Positions 1 through 9,409 of a DNA stretch of 64,000 nt are shown here, piece after piece. Both the position numbers and the translations under genes were made by a program. The stretch comes from UBA8514 sp034933685 (GTDB lineage Bacteria; Bacillota; Clostridia; Lachnospirales; Anaerotignaceae): contig JAYFNB010000001.1 of assembly GCA_034933685.1 (NCBI GenBank), forward strand, positions 52,158 through 116,157, in the 5' to 3' direction. Below the pieces are notes generated by a model, which saw only the letters and a program-made list of their open reading frames with translations, searched no databases and had not been told where the DNA came from. Position 1 is the stretch's first letter; every line of letters starts with the position of its first letter.

Positions 1-1803
1 TTTTTTGCCTCTCGGAATATCATGGATATGCTTTTTTCAGTTTCACCAACATATTTGTCTACAACCTTTGAAAGGTCTACACGATATAATTCCAGATTAA
101 GTGCGTTTGCTAAAACCTGAGCACACATAGATTTTCCTGTTCCAGGTGCGCCGAAAAGAAGCACCGAAAGACCACGACCATAGGGATATTTTTTGTTATA
201 ATCCCAATTTTCGAGAACTTTTTTTCTATAACGCATTTGGTCGCAGGCATATTGCAGGGATTGACGTTGGTCTGGATTCATAACGATATCGTCCCATGTG
301 AAATTAGCTTTTATTTTTGTTGCTTTCTGGGTAAGTTCATGGCTCATTTGGTTGTAACAAGCTTGAAAAAGAATTTCTCTTGGTATAGCTATGTGATGTG
401 CCATAGCGGCTAAGCTTTTGCTTTGACGCAGGGCGCTTTTAATCTTTCCAGCAGTAAAAAGAAATTTAGTTGCCATCTCTTCAAGGTCAACATCGTTATT
501 TAAAGTATATTCTTGGGCATAATATTTCCAAAGTTCTTCACGTTCACTGTTATTTGGTGTTGGTAGTTCTAATTGCGTAAAATCAAAAGCTGTCATTTCC
601 TTCATAGGAAGCTTTTCTTTGCTTACAGTGAATATAGGGATGGTTTTGGAAGTTAATTTCTCAAAAGCAAGGTCCATATATCCAAAGAACTTTGTTTTTT
701 CTTCTTCCCTATAACCTAAGTTATCCAAACAACAGCAAGAGTTTGAAAGGATACATTCACGACTTACTGCCCAAAGTGCTTTGTCTACAAAAGAAAAATC
801 ATACACAAACAATTTACCACAGTTTATTGAAATACAGCCAAGACCTTTGTCGGCACAGAAATGTTTTATTGTAAATTTACGGCCAGAACCTTCATCACCC
901 CAAAGAGATGTAATTTGTATATTATCCTCATAGGAAATTTTCAAAGCATCTAATTGACCTTTGTTAGAAATAAAAGGGTCAAGCTGAGTATCGTCTGTTA
1001 GCACATTAAAAAAACGAGAGTAGTTTTCATCAACACGCATTGGATTTTTTCCAAATAAAAAGTCTATCATTCTTTTATCAGGTGAAAGAATAGTGGTGAA
1101 GGGCATTGCACCGTTAATTTTCAAATCTAAAATAGGGGCAAGTTGCTCTAACGCAAGTGACATTTCCCCATAAGCACCTGTAATAGAAAAATTACCGCCA
1201 TAATAAATACGTGCGGCAGATTCTATGCTTGGTGCAGAAAGAGCACCATTTTGATTAGCCATTTGAAATATAGGGGCATAGTTTGTTTGTGTTGAAGAAA
1301 GGATTGCACAAACAAAGCAAAAGGTAGTAAAGTTTGTCATTTCAAGTTTTTTGCAGATGTTGAAAAGAGGCATTTGAACATTTTCAAGGTCGGTAATAGA
1401 AGCTCGCTTTTGAATGTGACATAGAAGTTCATTAATAGAAAGTTCTTTATCATCTGCTGGTGTTGAATTTGATGTACCGAATTCTTCAAAAAGGTCACCT
1501 AAATCATCAAAAATGTTTGAAACATTTTTTGTTTCGTTGTTAGCAAAATCAGTTGAGTCTTTGCCAAAATCCATAGTAAAATCTGCAAGGTGTTTTTCGC
1601 AAAGGTCGTGGGCAATTTCTATGTCGGGATAGAGAACATTTTTGAAGCCACCTTTTTCCAAGGCAAACATACCCATCATATTTTTAATATAAATGCTGAA
1701 TTGTCTGTCGGCACAAGCAAATAAATAACTTGTGTAATGGTTATAACTTTCAAAGGGAATATTTTCATATTGGGAAGAAAAAAAACTGGAAAAATTCATG
1801 CAT
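1..1803 (-). CDS. AAA+ ATPase of the contractile injection system (C-terminus cut by window edge)
   Basis: The reading frame is open from ATG at 1803 down to base 1, giving about 600 residues, so the C-terminus lies outside the window. The sequence shows two nucleotide-binding cores: a degenerate P-loop, GDEGSGRKF, near residue 303, and a proper Walker A, GAPGTGKS, near residue 547. Two-core AAA+ proteins of this kind (Afp15/Pvc15-like) are a standard part of extracellular CIS loci and are thought to act in assembly or effector loading. An AAAGG sequence lies about 10 bases before the ATG; a GTG six bases upstream is an alternative start. It follows the response regulator gene by 49 bases and is probably co-transcribed with it, away from the structural operon. 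Confidence 0.85.
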
Positions 1804-1852
1804 CAGCACCGTACCTTTCTTCTTATGTACTTTAGAAATGAAAGCTAAAACT

Positions 1853-2548
1853 TTAAATATCGCTGAATATATAGCCAGCGCCTCGAACGGTTTCTATTAT
1901 AGACAACCGGTTGGGGTCTATTTTTTTGCGCAAATTTGAAATATGTACCATTACTGTGCGAACGTCACCAAGGCTGTCGTTGCCCCACACGTGTTTGTAC
2001 AGTTCACCGTAAAGAAGAAGACAATCAGGGTTATTTACAAACAGCAAAAGCAGATTATATTCTATTGAGGAAAGTTCTACTACAGCATTATTAATTAACA
2101 CTTGTCTGCGAAGGGTATCTATGGTAAAGCTTTTAAAGACACGCCAATCTTTATTGCTGGCAGGAGTTTTTGAAGTGTTTAAGCTAAGCTTGTAACGGCG
2201 AATTTGAGCGGCAAGGCGAGCAGAAAGTTCTTCGTAGTTTAAAGGCTTAACAACGTAATCATCGCCACCATTTTTTAAGGAAGAAATTATAGTGTCGCTG
2301 TCATCCAAGCAACTCATAAATATTACAGGGCAATCGGTGTATTTTCTTACTACTTTGCAAAATTTATCTCCAGAACCATCAGAAAGAATAATGTCTAGTA
2401 GGATTGCATCATAAGTATTATTTTCTATGAGATAACGGGCTTCTTTACAGGTGCAGGCGCAATCGCTTTTGTACCCTTTATGAGTGAGATGTACCTTTGT
2501 AATTTCAGATAAATCTTGGTCGTCTTCAATTATAAGAACATGGTGCAA
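1853..2548 (-). CDS. OmpR/PhoB-family response regulator
   Basis: This is a two-domain response regulator of about 231 residues. The receiver domain has the acidic pair in IIEDD, the phospho-acceptor Asp in LLDI (about residue 52) and the conserved Lys in VVKP (about residue 101). The C-terminal half is a winged-helix DNA-binding domain ending in the typical RGAGY turn. A GTG at 2557 is in frame but overlaps the AAGGAG ribosome binding site, so TTG at 2548, eight bases after it, is the likelier start. It is divergent from the sensor kinase at 2825 and upstream of the CIS ATPase, so it is the likely local regulator of the locus. Its targets are inferred only from position. Confidence 0.88.
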   Translation of the reverse strand: MHHVLIIEDDQDLSEITKVHLTHKGYKSDCACTCKEARYLIENNTYDAILLDIILSDGSGDKFCKVVRKYTDCPVIFMSCLDDSDTIISSLKNGGDDYVVKPLNYEELSARLAAQIRRYKLSLNTSKTPASNKDWRVFKSFTIDTLRRQVLINNAVVELSSIEYNLLLLFVNNPDCLLLYGELYKHVWGNDSLGDVRTVMVHISNLRKKIDPNRLSIIETVRGAGYIFSDI

Positions 2549-2583
2549 TTTAAACACTCCTTTTTAAAGATTACAGCAATTAA

Positions 2584-2639
2584 TTACAATTGACAATAAA
2601 GGAAATTTAATTGTAAATAAATGTAAAGAATTTATTGTC
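2584..2639. promoter_or_regulatory. Paired inverted repeats in the divergent regulator/kinase intergenic region
   Basis: TTACAATT (2584-2591) followed directly by GACAATAAA (2592-2600) is matched by the reverse complements AATTGTAA (2609-2616) and TTTATTGTC (2631-2639). The pairs lie between the two divergent genes and touch the -35 of the kinase promoter, so they could be response-regulator binding sites. No binding evidence exists; AT-richness makes some chance pairing possible. Confidence 0.4.
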
Positions 2640-2663
2640 GTAAATGCGCAAATAACGTATAAT
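2635..2663 (+). promoter_or_regulatory. Sigma-A-type promoter for the sensor kinase
   Basis: TTGTCG (2635-2640) and a perfect TATAAT (2658-2663) are separated by 17 bases. The promoter points toward the kinase gene and leaves a leader of about 155 bases. Confidence 0.5.
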
Positions 2664-2703
2664 AAGCGTGATTACAAATATTTTGTTAAATTAATAGAAT
2701 GCT

Positions 2704-2717
2704 AATCATGCATGATT
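2704..2717. repeat. Perfect 14-bp palindrome AATCATGCATGATT
   Basis: The palindrome lies in the leader of the sensor kinase, downstream of its predicted promoter. A perfect dyad of this length in non-coding DNA is compatible with a repressor or regulator operator. The binding protein is unknown. Confidence 0.4.
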
Positions 2718-2824
2718 TTCCTTAATATTACAATTTATTATAAATTTTTAAATCAGTATATCACAATGTTTAGCTAATGTCATGAGTTTTTACCAAAATC
2801 TGTGCAATTTAAGGAGGGGTGTTA

Positions 2825-3811
2825 ATGGGGAAAAAAGTGAAATTTTTGTGGCTTTTAGCAGGGATTTTATTTATTATTTCAATTATTTTTTTGTGTTTTC
2901 ATAATACCCAATATTCCATTTTAGGATTAATTATTTGTGTGACAGTTATGGCTGTTTGTTCAAAATTACAAAAAGATAGTTTAAATGAAGAAATATTAAA
3001 GAACAGTAAAGCCAAAGAAGTAGAGTTAAATTTGATTGAAAAATGTAGACTTCAGGTAGATGAGTTTAAAAAAAGAGAAGAAGTTATTAGAAAAAAGTCC
3101 AAAGAGGAGATGCAGCAGTTTTATAGCAAGATATCTCATAGTATCCGCATACCTATATCAATTATTTCGGGATATGCAGATTTATTAACTGGAGATTTTG
3201 AAATTAACGAGGAAGTTAGGCAAGAATATCTTAAAAAAATTTGCGACAGAGTTACATATATGAATGAGGTTTTAAGTTTGCTTTTAATGGAAGGCAGAAA
3301 TGAAAGTCAGGGTTCACAAATGTCTTTAGAAACGCTGGATATTTTAAAGATGTTGCAAAAAATTGCCAGTGATATTTCAATGGCTACAAAAGAAATGGAC
3401 GTTATTATACAGGTTGTTAGCAGTGAAGAAAGCATAACCATTGATGCAGATGCTATGCAGCTGACAAAGGCTTTTTATAATATAATTGAAAATTCCTTAA
3501 AGTACATGGGAAGAAGGGGAACTATAACTATTACTGTTTCAGAGTTTGAAGAAGAAGTAATTCTTATTTTTAGGGACAATGGACTAGGTCTTGCTCAAGA
3601 GGAAACAGACAATATTTTTAATTTAAATTTTCAGGGTTCCAATAAAAAGGCTGGAAATGGATTAGGGTTGTATATGACAAAGATGATAGTAAAAGCGCAT
3701 GGAGGTGAAATATTCGCAAAAAGTGATGTGGATAAAGGAATGGCAATACATATTAATTTGCCAAAAAAACCTTTAAAAAATAAGTTTTTGACAGAAAACA
3801 ACAATAGTTAA
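2825..3811 (+). CDS. Membrane sensor histidine kinase
   Basis: The protein has about 328 residues. Two hydrophobic segments (about residues 9-25 and 31-46) are joined by only a few residues, so there is no real extracellular sensor domain and any signal is likely sensed in the membrane. A short coiled coil leads to the dimerisation helix with the phospho-acceptor His in KISHSIR (about residue 105), followed by an HATPase domain with the N box NIIENSLKYM, DNGLGL and GNGLGLYM. An in-frame GTG at 2819 overlaps the AAGGAGGGG ribosome binding site, so ATG 2825 is chosen. It is the probable partner of the divergent response regulator. Confidence 0.88.
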   Translation: MGKKVKFLWLLAGILFIISIIFLCFHNTQYSILGLIICVTVMAVCSKLQKDSLNEEILKNSKAKEVELNLIEKCRLQVDEFKKREEVIRKKSKEEMQQFYSKISHSIRIPISIISGYADLLTGDFEINEEVRQEYLKKICDRVTYMNEVLSLLLMEGRNESQGSQMSLETLDILKMLQKIASDISMATKEMDVIIQVVSSEESITIDADAMQLTKAFYNIIENSLKYMGRRGTITITVSEFEEEVILIFRDNGLGLAQEETDNIFNLNFQGSNKKAGNGLGLYMTKMIVKAHGGEIFAKSDVDKGMAIHINLPKKPLKNKFLTENNNS

Positions 3812-3847
3812 TTTTTAATGAACCTTTAGAAAAAAAAAGTCAGAATA

Positions 3848-3856
3848 TGGTATAAT
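3848..3856 (+). promoter_or_regulatory. Extended -10 promoter for the CIS operon
   Basis: TGGTATAAT is a perfect TATAAT preceded by TGn, the extended -10 form that needs no strong -35 element; none is seen 17 bases upstream. It lies just after the kinase gene and before the long plus-strand run of CIS genes, so it is the best candidate for their main promoter. Confidence 0.5.
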
Positions 3857-3875
3857 AATACATATAAAGGCAGGG

Positions 3876-4022
3876 ATGAAAAGGTATATGCTTAGAAGTT
3901 CACATAAATCTTTGTTTTATAATCCAATATGTATAATTAACAATAAATATAAAAAATGCATAAATGGATTGGTAACTATAATGAAAACATTATTCGGGTG
4001 GGGTGTTCGTTTTGGAAAATAA
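3876..4022 (+). CDS. Possible 48-residue leader peptide overlapping the first CIS gene
   Basis: An ATG 12-13 bases after a plausible transcription start and just behind AAAGGCAGGG opens a frame of 48 codons. It is Lys, Asn and Ile rich, ends FGWGVRFGK, and its stop overlaps the start region of the next gene, so translation could be coupled. It resembles no family I know. A non-coding leader is an equally fair reading. Confidence 0.3.
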   Translation: MKRYMLRSSHKSLFYNPICIINNKYKKCINGLVTIMKTLFGWGVRFGK

Positions 4023-5826
4023 TCAACTGCTTCCTTTTGAAAGAAATCGTTATTATATTGGAAAGTTGCTTACATCAGCTGACTTTCAAACTGAGCAAAC
4101 GTATTTTAACAACAAAAGAAGATTTATAAATGGACTGATGTTTGGCAGTGGAATTGTATGTGGCATGGGTGTGTATAACTTAGACGACCTTTCTATTATG
4201 ATTGAATCTGGTGTTGCTGTAGATGGTACAGGAAGGGAAATTGTTTTGGAAAGCTCTGTTGTAAAAAAGCTTTCTGCCATTGAAGGCTTTGAAAATTTAA
4301 CTACAGATAATGCTACCCTTTGCTTGCGTTATGCCGAAGAAGAAGTGCATCCAGTTTATGCTGTTAACAGACAAGAGCAAACTGAGGATTATGAATTTAA
4401 CAGAATTAAAGAAGGTTGGCAGTTGTTTCTTGTAGATACCCATACCATCGGGGAAAAAGAAAATCCAATTTCTGAAATTTTATTAAGCAATAGAATGTAT
4501 AGTGACAGCGATTTTATTGTTGATATAAGTATGCCAGCAAGTGTAGCTTGTGGCAGCATGGTAAAGCTTACAATGGTGGTTGAAAAACGCTCTGACGAAT
4601 ATAAGAGTTTTAGCATGGAGTCGGTACTTCAAACTCCTGCCTTTATTAATAAAGACGGAAGCCATGAATTAAAGTTGGAATTTAAAGATATTCTTCTTGA
4701 AAAAGGTGAAAAGGCAGTAAAGGAGTACTGGCTTACAGCCCAACAGCAAGAGGTTAAAGATACTATATTGATTGCAAAAGCTAATTTTACTGAAATAACC
4801 ATAGGCGGCAAGGGAAAGCATCTTGTGGATAATTTTATTATGAAAGTTTCTGTTGCTGATACGGATACGGACAGCCTTGTTACCAGAGAAATTGGAAAAA
4901 TGAGTTTGGAAAGCAGAAGTTTATCTGGTACAAATGGTTTTATTCAATTGGCAGAGTTTACACTTCAAAGAATTAGAAATTCTTATTTTATTGAAGCTGT
5001 GCGTGAAGAAGGCATTAAAAGTTATATACATACACCTGCTGCAGAGGAAATGCGCAAAAGATACGGAGCATATTTTAAGGCTGTAAATAATGCAATAGAA
5101 AATACTTACACGGGAACTGAAAAAATAGAAGAAGAAAATATTTTGGAATACAAAGAACCTGTTTATGCCAGCGGAATATGCGAAATTTCATTAGGTGCTA
5201 ATCCTAAAAAAGGAGATATTGTTTTTTCTGATGAAATAATGCATGGGCTTGGCAAAGGCAATGTTTACGTTGAGGTCGGGTTTGAATATATTATGGATGA
5301 CCCAAAACTTATGAGAACGGCTAAAACTACAGTTTATGGAGACCCAGAACTTTTTAAAGCGGAAAATCTTCCTATTACATGTGCTAAAACTGCTGTAAAA
5401 GTAATGAATGACAGGGGAAGTTTTGTGGTTGCAGCACAACTTACAGAGGATACAAATTATGTTTTGTTAACTTTAAAGTGGGTTGCAGTTAAATTGCCTG
5501 CCGGTGATGACGCTTCAACCTTGAAGCTTGTAGCAGGCAAGAGCATTGATGCAGTACAGCCAACTATTGTAATGGCTACAAGAGAAAGCCATTACTTTAC
5601 TGTAAGGTTTAAGAATATGGAACCTTGCGCACTTGCCTATGAATTAACAGATAAAGATTCCGGAAGCATTACTTCAGATGGTATTTATACGGCTCCTGCT
5701 AAGGAAGGAGTATATGAAATTCGCATATTCTGTTCGCAAATGCCGTTTATAAGTACATATGCCTATGCTATTGTGAAGAAAAAAGATGCAGAGGAAGAAG
5801 GAATAGCAACTAAGGAAGAAAACTAA
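4012..5826 (+). CDS. CIS-associated protein with GKLLT/KRR N-terminal motif and Ig-like C-terminus
   Basis: The protein has about 604 residues. The N-terminus has the pattern RYYIGKLLT..DF..EQ.Y...KRR..N...FGSGIVCG, which I associate with large proteins in CIS loci of Actinobacteria and Firmicutes, possibly baseplate or outer-surface parts. The end (GSITSDGIYTAP...G.YEI) looks like an Ig-like beta domain. No signal peptide or membrane segment is seen. GTG 4003 is in frame but overlaps the GGGTGGGG ribosome binding site, so TTG 4012, eight bases downstream, is more likely. It is the first large gene of the operon. A surface or receptor role is an inference. Confidence 0.65.
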   Translation: MENNQLLPFERNRYYIGKLLTSADFQTEQTYFNNKRRFINGLMFGSGIVCGMGVYNLDDLSIMIESGVAVDGTGREIVLESSVVKKLSAIEGFENLTTDNATLCLRYAEEEVHPVYAVNRQEQTEDYEFNRIKEGWQLFLVDTHTIGEKENPISEILLSNRMYSDSDFIVDISMPASVACGSMVKLTMVVEKRSDEYKSFSMESVLQTPAFINKDGSHELKLEFKDILLEKGEKAVKEYWLTAQQQEVKDTILIAKANFTEITIGGKGKHLVDNFIMKVSVADTDTDSLVTREIGKMSLESRSLSGTNGFIQLAEFTLQRIRNSYFIEAVREEGIKSYIHTPAAEEMRKRYGAYFKAVNNAIENTYTGTEKIEEENILEYKEPVYASGICEISLGANPKKGDIVFSDEIMHGLGKGNVYVEVGFEYIMDDPKLMRTAKTTVYGDPELFKAENLPITCAKTAVKVMNDRGSFVVAAQLTEDTNYVLLTLKWVAVKLPAGDDASTLKLVAGKSIDAVQPTIVMATRESHYFTVRFKNMEPCALAYELTDKDSGSITSDGIYTAPAKEGVYEIRIFCSQMPFISTYAYAIVKKKDAEEEGIATKEEN

Positions 5827-5839
5827 AGGTTGTGGTGAG

Positions 5840-6691
5840 ATGGTTTATTATGCGGACAACATGGTTTTAAATACTATACGAGAAGTTTTTTGCGGGGAAA
5901 GCAATGATGTTTTAATTTGCCGTGATATAAATTCTCCTATTCAAATGTGTTACACCCTGTTAGCTATTAAAGACAGAGAGTGTGCAAAAAAGGTACTAAG
6001 GGTTTTTGACCAGTTTGATAAAACAAGTTTAGAACAGGAACAACCATATTTAAAATGCTTTACTAATAATGAGTTATTATGTTTTCTTTTCCCCTATCGC
6101 AACGAGCGGTTTTTGCACTCGTTTTTGGAAGGGCAAATGATTAATGTGTACGTTCGAGAGGAAACTTGTATTAATCTTACAATGGAAGTACTTTCTTGTG
6201 GTTATCCTTATCCTCTATTGTACCTTATTCTAAAACAAGGCAATATTCATCTGGAAAAAGATAACTCGGTTTTTTTGACTCCATATCTGGATTTATCTGA
6301 ATTAGATGAAACTAAAACTGAGGCAGATTGTGCTGGTTTATGTGCAAATGAAGTTTTAAGTATTTTGCAGACAGATACAAAGAGAAAATTAAAAAGCTTT
6401 GAATTAATAAGAAAAAAAATTGCAAAAAGTACATATAGAAGCCTGCCTGAACTTTATCGGGATATTAAATTAACAGCGTTACAAGGGAAAAAACTAAAGC
6501 TTTCTAAAAGGCTTAAAGCTTGGTGGAGAAGAAATAGAGATATTTTGTTTCGTATACTTCTTGTAATTTGTGTAATTGTTGTAATTATAACGGTGATTGT
6601 TTTAATATCACTATTTATTTGGGGTGATGTTCCGTTATTTAGATTATTTGAACATTCTTTTGATGTTATTGGAACAGAAAAATTAAATTAG
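5840..6691 (+). CDS. Tail-anchored membrane protein of unknown function in the CIS operon
   Basis: The protein has 283 residues: about 220 soluble residues with many Cys and Leu, a basic stretch (KKLKLSKRLKAWWRRNR), one strong membrane helix at about residues 236-262, and a short outer tail. The positive residues before the helix put the large N-terminal part in the cytoplasm. Parts of it (LLAIKDRECAKKVL, and NIHLEKDNSVFLTPYLDLSEL) recall a degenerate protein-kinase fold, but catalytic motifs are absent and this is only a guess. It starts 13 bases after the preceding gene and ends 20 bases before the next membrane gene. Confidence 0.7.
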   Translation: MVYYADNMVLNTIREVFCGESNDVLICRDINSPIQMCYTLLAIKDRECAKKVLRVFDQFDKTSLEQEQPYLKCFTNNELLCFLFPYRNERFLHSFLEGQMINVYVREETCINLTMEVLSCGYPYPLLYLILKQGNIHLEKDNSVFLTPYLDLSELDETKTEADCAGLCANEVLSILQTDTKRKLKSFELIRKKIAKSTYRSLPELYRDIKLTALQGKKLKLSKRLKAWWRRNRDILFRILLVICVIVVIITVIVLISLFIWGDVPLFRLFEHSFDVIGTEKLN

Positions 6692-6711
6692 TTGTTGTGG
6701 GGAGGTGGAGC

Positions 6712-9375
6712 ATGAAAACAAGAATTAAGACAATGGTTGGAATAATTATCATTAGTGCTTTAATGTGTATTTTGGGAATTTACACTCAAAATAGAAACCC
6801 TGTAATAGAAGACATAGAAACCAACCTCTCCATGGACGCAATGGGACGTGCTTTGCTTATTCAGAATAGAAATGGCTACTCTGACATATTTGTGGTGGAT
6901 AGCCTTGGGAATGTTATTTCTTCATATAGCGAAAAAAGCTATAACGAAGGAGAAATTACAAAAATTTCTGCAGCTGTTATGGAAAACGATGAAATCTTTT
7001 TCATTCGAAGTAATGATAGTGGTTGGGAACTTGCAAAGGCCGATTTAAGCGGATATAAAGCAGAAACAATATTTAAACAAGGCGCAGATAGCTTAGCAAA
7101 GGTAACTTCCATGGTAATTACAGAAGAAGGCATTATACTTTCTGGAATTAAAGAAGAAAAAGGAAAGCCGTTAGTTGCATCTTATGAAATTGACCTTAAG
7201 AAAGAAACGGTTGCAGAAAAATGCATTATTGAAGCGGAAGTTGATTCAGGTGACGGTTTTGTTTCTGCAACTTATGGTGGTGCAAAACTTTATGGAATTT
7301 TAAAAAGCGGAAAGGTTTTGGTAGCTGACCAGTTGAGAATCTTCAACTACATAGATGAATGGGAAAGCCAAGTTTCTGCAATTGCGTCTTGCGAAAATTT
7401 AGTTTGGCACTACAACAGAAAAACTAATGAAATTGGGTGCTTAGGGGATTTAATTTCGCTAAAACCTATAAAATTAGACAGTAATGTAGTTATAAAAAGT
7501 GGCGCTGTAAATGAAAAAGGGAATATGGTTTTCTTAGAAGTAAAGGACGATACAAAAGTCCTTGAGTTTTATGATTATAACGGGAATGTTATAAATAGTT
7601 ATTCTCAGATACATTTCCCTTTTGTAACTATGCTTAAAGCAAACAACAACCGAGTTCTTCCTGCGTTCGCTACAATATTTTCTGTGTTATTTATAGCATA
7701 TTTGGTCATTGATATATCAAGAAAAAGCAGAAGAATGTCTGTAAAAATAGCGACGGCATGTATTTGTGGCTTTATAATAATGCTTACATTTACAACAGTG
7801 GCAGTATACAAAAATGTAAAAAAAACCATGCAAATGGAGCGTATTTGGGAAACACAGCTTTTGGCGGATTACAGAAGCGGTGGGGTTGAAGCGCAGATTA
7901 AAAACAATATACGAAATAAAGTAAACGGTTACGATGAAGCAGTTATAAATGTTGAAGGGCTTAGAACTGTAAAATTCAAAAATGATGACCGAGGATTTAT
8001 TCTTTCAAGCCAGCTTGTAGAGGTTTCTGAAGAGGCAAGTTTATTTGTTTCGGAGGATATGCAGTTGGGACTTCCTTCTTCCATTGTCTATGACACGCAG
8101 TTAAAAAAAGCAATAGAGACTGCCATAGATACCAAGCAAGGTGTGGCAAAAATTATAAAGGAAAATGGCCAAGAGGAAGCCGTAGATATAAGATTAATAA
8201 ATATTTACGGTGAAGACGTGGCTGTACTCGTTACAAGGGCAACTGCAAGTGATTTGCAGATAAGCCTTAACCAGCTTCTGAAAACTATTGTTGCAATTGG
8301 AACTGGAATTGGGCTTGTTGTAGTTGCACTAATCTATTTTCTTTGCAACAGAATCACTAAGCCTCTAAAACACATGATAAAGGAAATGGAAAGTATATCT
8401 GATGGTGATTTTGAAATAAATGATATTAATGCAGGCAACAACGAAGTTGGGGATATGTGGCGAAGTATGAAGGAAGTTGAAATATCCTTAGCAATAAAAG
8501 ACTATGAAATTCAAAGCATCATTTCATCCTGCAAACGTTTTATTCCAAAGGGAATGAATAAGCTTCTTGGCAGGTCATCTATTATGGAAACCGGCTTGGG
8601 CGATATGGTTACAGCGTCTGGCAGTGTTGGAATACTTTCTGTAACCAATTTTAGAAAAGTTAGAAACCAACTGGATGATGGGAAGTTCATGTCCTTTGTA
8701 AATGGAAGTTTCAGGCATATTAACAAAAAAATGACAGATTGCGATGGAATACAGTTAACTGAGGATTTTAATTTGTCTGCATTAAAGATGATTTTTCCAA
8801 ATGATGCCCAAAATGGAGTTGAATTTGGTCTTAATGTTTTTGGCAACATTGTTGAAGATAGTGAAAATTTGGGTGTAAAGCCGGAAATGTTTTTAATGCT
8901 TCATGATACATCTTTTCTTTATGGCGTGGCAGGAACTTTTGAAACATCATTTCCGTTTTTGTCTTCTTCTGAAATTGAATTTTTAGGCTCATTTGCAGAG
9001 AAGTTTTCTACTACGGGAAGTAAAATTGTTGCAACTGGGCAGTTTTTAGACAAGTTAAGTAATAAACCCAGCATTAGGTATATTGGTTTTATTTCATCAG
9101 AAGATGATGAATATGCTTATAAGCTTTATGAAGTTTTGGATGTTTATTCAGATTTGGAGAAAAAACAAAGACTTCAATATGAGGATAAATTTCAGGAGGC
9201 AATTAAGCTTTTTTACAAAAACGATTTTTATTTGGCAAGAAATATGTTTTCATCCATACTTCGAATTTGCCCAAATGATGGCATTGCAAGATGGTATCTG
9301 TTTGCTTGTGAGCACTATTTTAACAGCAAAAACACAGCAGACATAACCTATAATCTTTTTGGAATAAAAGAATAG
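6712..9375 (+). CDS. Membrane receptor-like protein with HAMP, degenerate cyclase domain and TPR-like C-terminus
   Basis: The protein has 887 residues. In order it shows an N-terminal membrane helix, a long beta-rich region to about residue 310, two membrane helices (about 310-365), a second extracellular region, a membrane helix at about 525-545, a HAMP linker (ITKPLKHM...SDGDFEI), then a class III nucleotide-cyclase fold starting near residue 630, and a TPR-like end (AIKLFYKNDFYLARNMFSSILRICP is split across this repeat). The strands where cyclases carry their two metal-binding Asp residues read VGILSVTNF and FNLSALKMIF, so both appear lost and catalysis is unlikely. GGAGG at 6701-6705 supports ATG 6712 over GTG 6697. 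It is a plausible envelope-side sensor or anchor for the injection system. Confidence 0.72.
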   Translation: MKTRIKTMVGIIIISALMCILGIYTQNRNPVIEDIETNLSMDAMGRALLIQNRNGYSDIFVVDSLGNVISSYSEKSYNEGEITKISAAVMENDEIFFIRSNDSGWELAKADLSGYKAETIFKQGADSLAKVTSMVITEEGIILSGIKEEKGKPLVASYEIDLKKETVAEKCIIEAEVDSGDGFVSATYGGAKLYGILKSGKVLVADQLRIFNYIDEWESQVSAIASCENLVWHYNRKTNEIGCLGDLISLKPIKLDSNVVIKSGAVNEKGNMVFLEVKDDTKVLEFYDYNGNVINSYSQIHFPFVTMLKANNNRVLPAFATIFSVLFIAYLVIDISRKSRRMSVKIATACICGFIIMLTFTTVAVYKNVKKTMQMERIWETQLLADYRSGGVEAQIKNNIRNKVNGYDEAVINVEGLRTVKFKNDDRGFILSSQLVEVSEEASLFVSEDMQLGLPSSIVYDTQLKKAIETAIDTKQGVAKIIKENGQEEAVDIRLINIYGEDVAVLVTRATASDLQISLNQLLKTIVAIGTGIGLVVVALIYFLCNRITKPLKHMIKEMESISDGDFEINDINAGNNEVGDMWRSMKEVEISLAIKDYEIQSIISSCKRFIPKGMNKLLGRSSIMETGLGDMVTASGSVGILSVTNFRKVRNQLDDGKFMSFVNGSFRHINKKMTDCDGIQLTEDFNLSALKMIFPNDAQNGVEFGLNVFGNIVEDSENLGVKPEMFLMLHDTSFLYGVAGTFETSFPFLSSSEIEFLGSFAEKFSTTGSKIVATGQFLDKLSNKPSIRYIGFISSEDDEYAYKLYEVLDVYSDLEKKQRLQYEDKFQEAIKLFYKNDFYLARNMFSSILRICPNDGIARWYLFACEHYFNSKNTADITYNLFGIKE

Positions 9376-9409
9376 CTTTAGTTTAGTGGGATAAAGGCAG
9401 GTGAATCTG

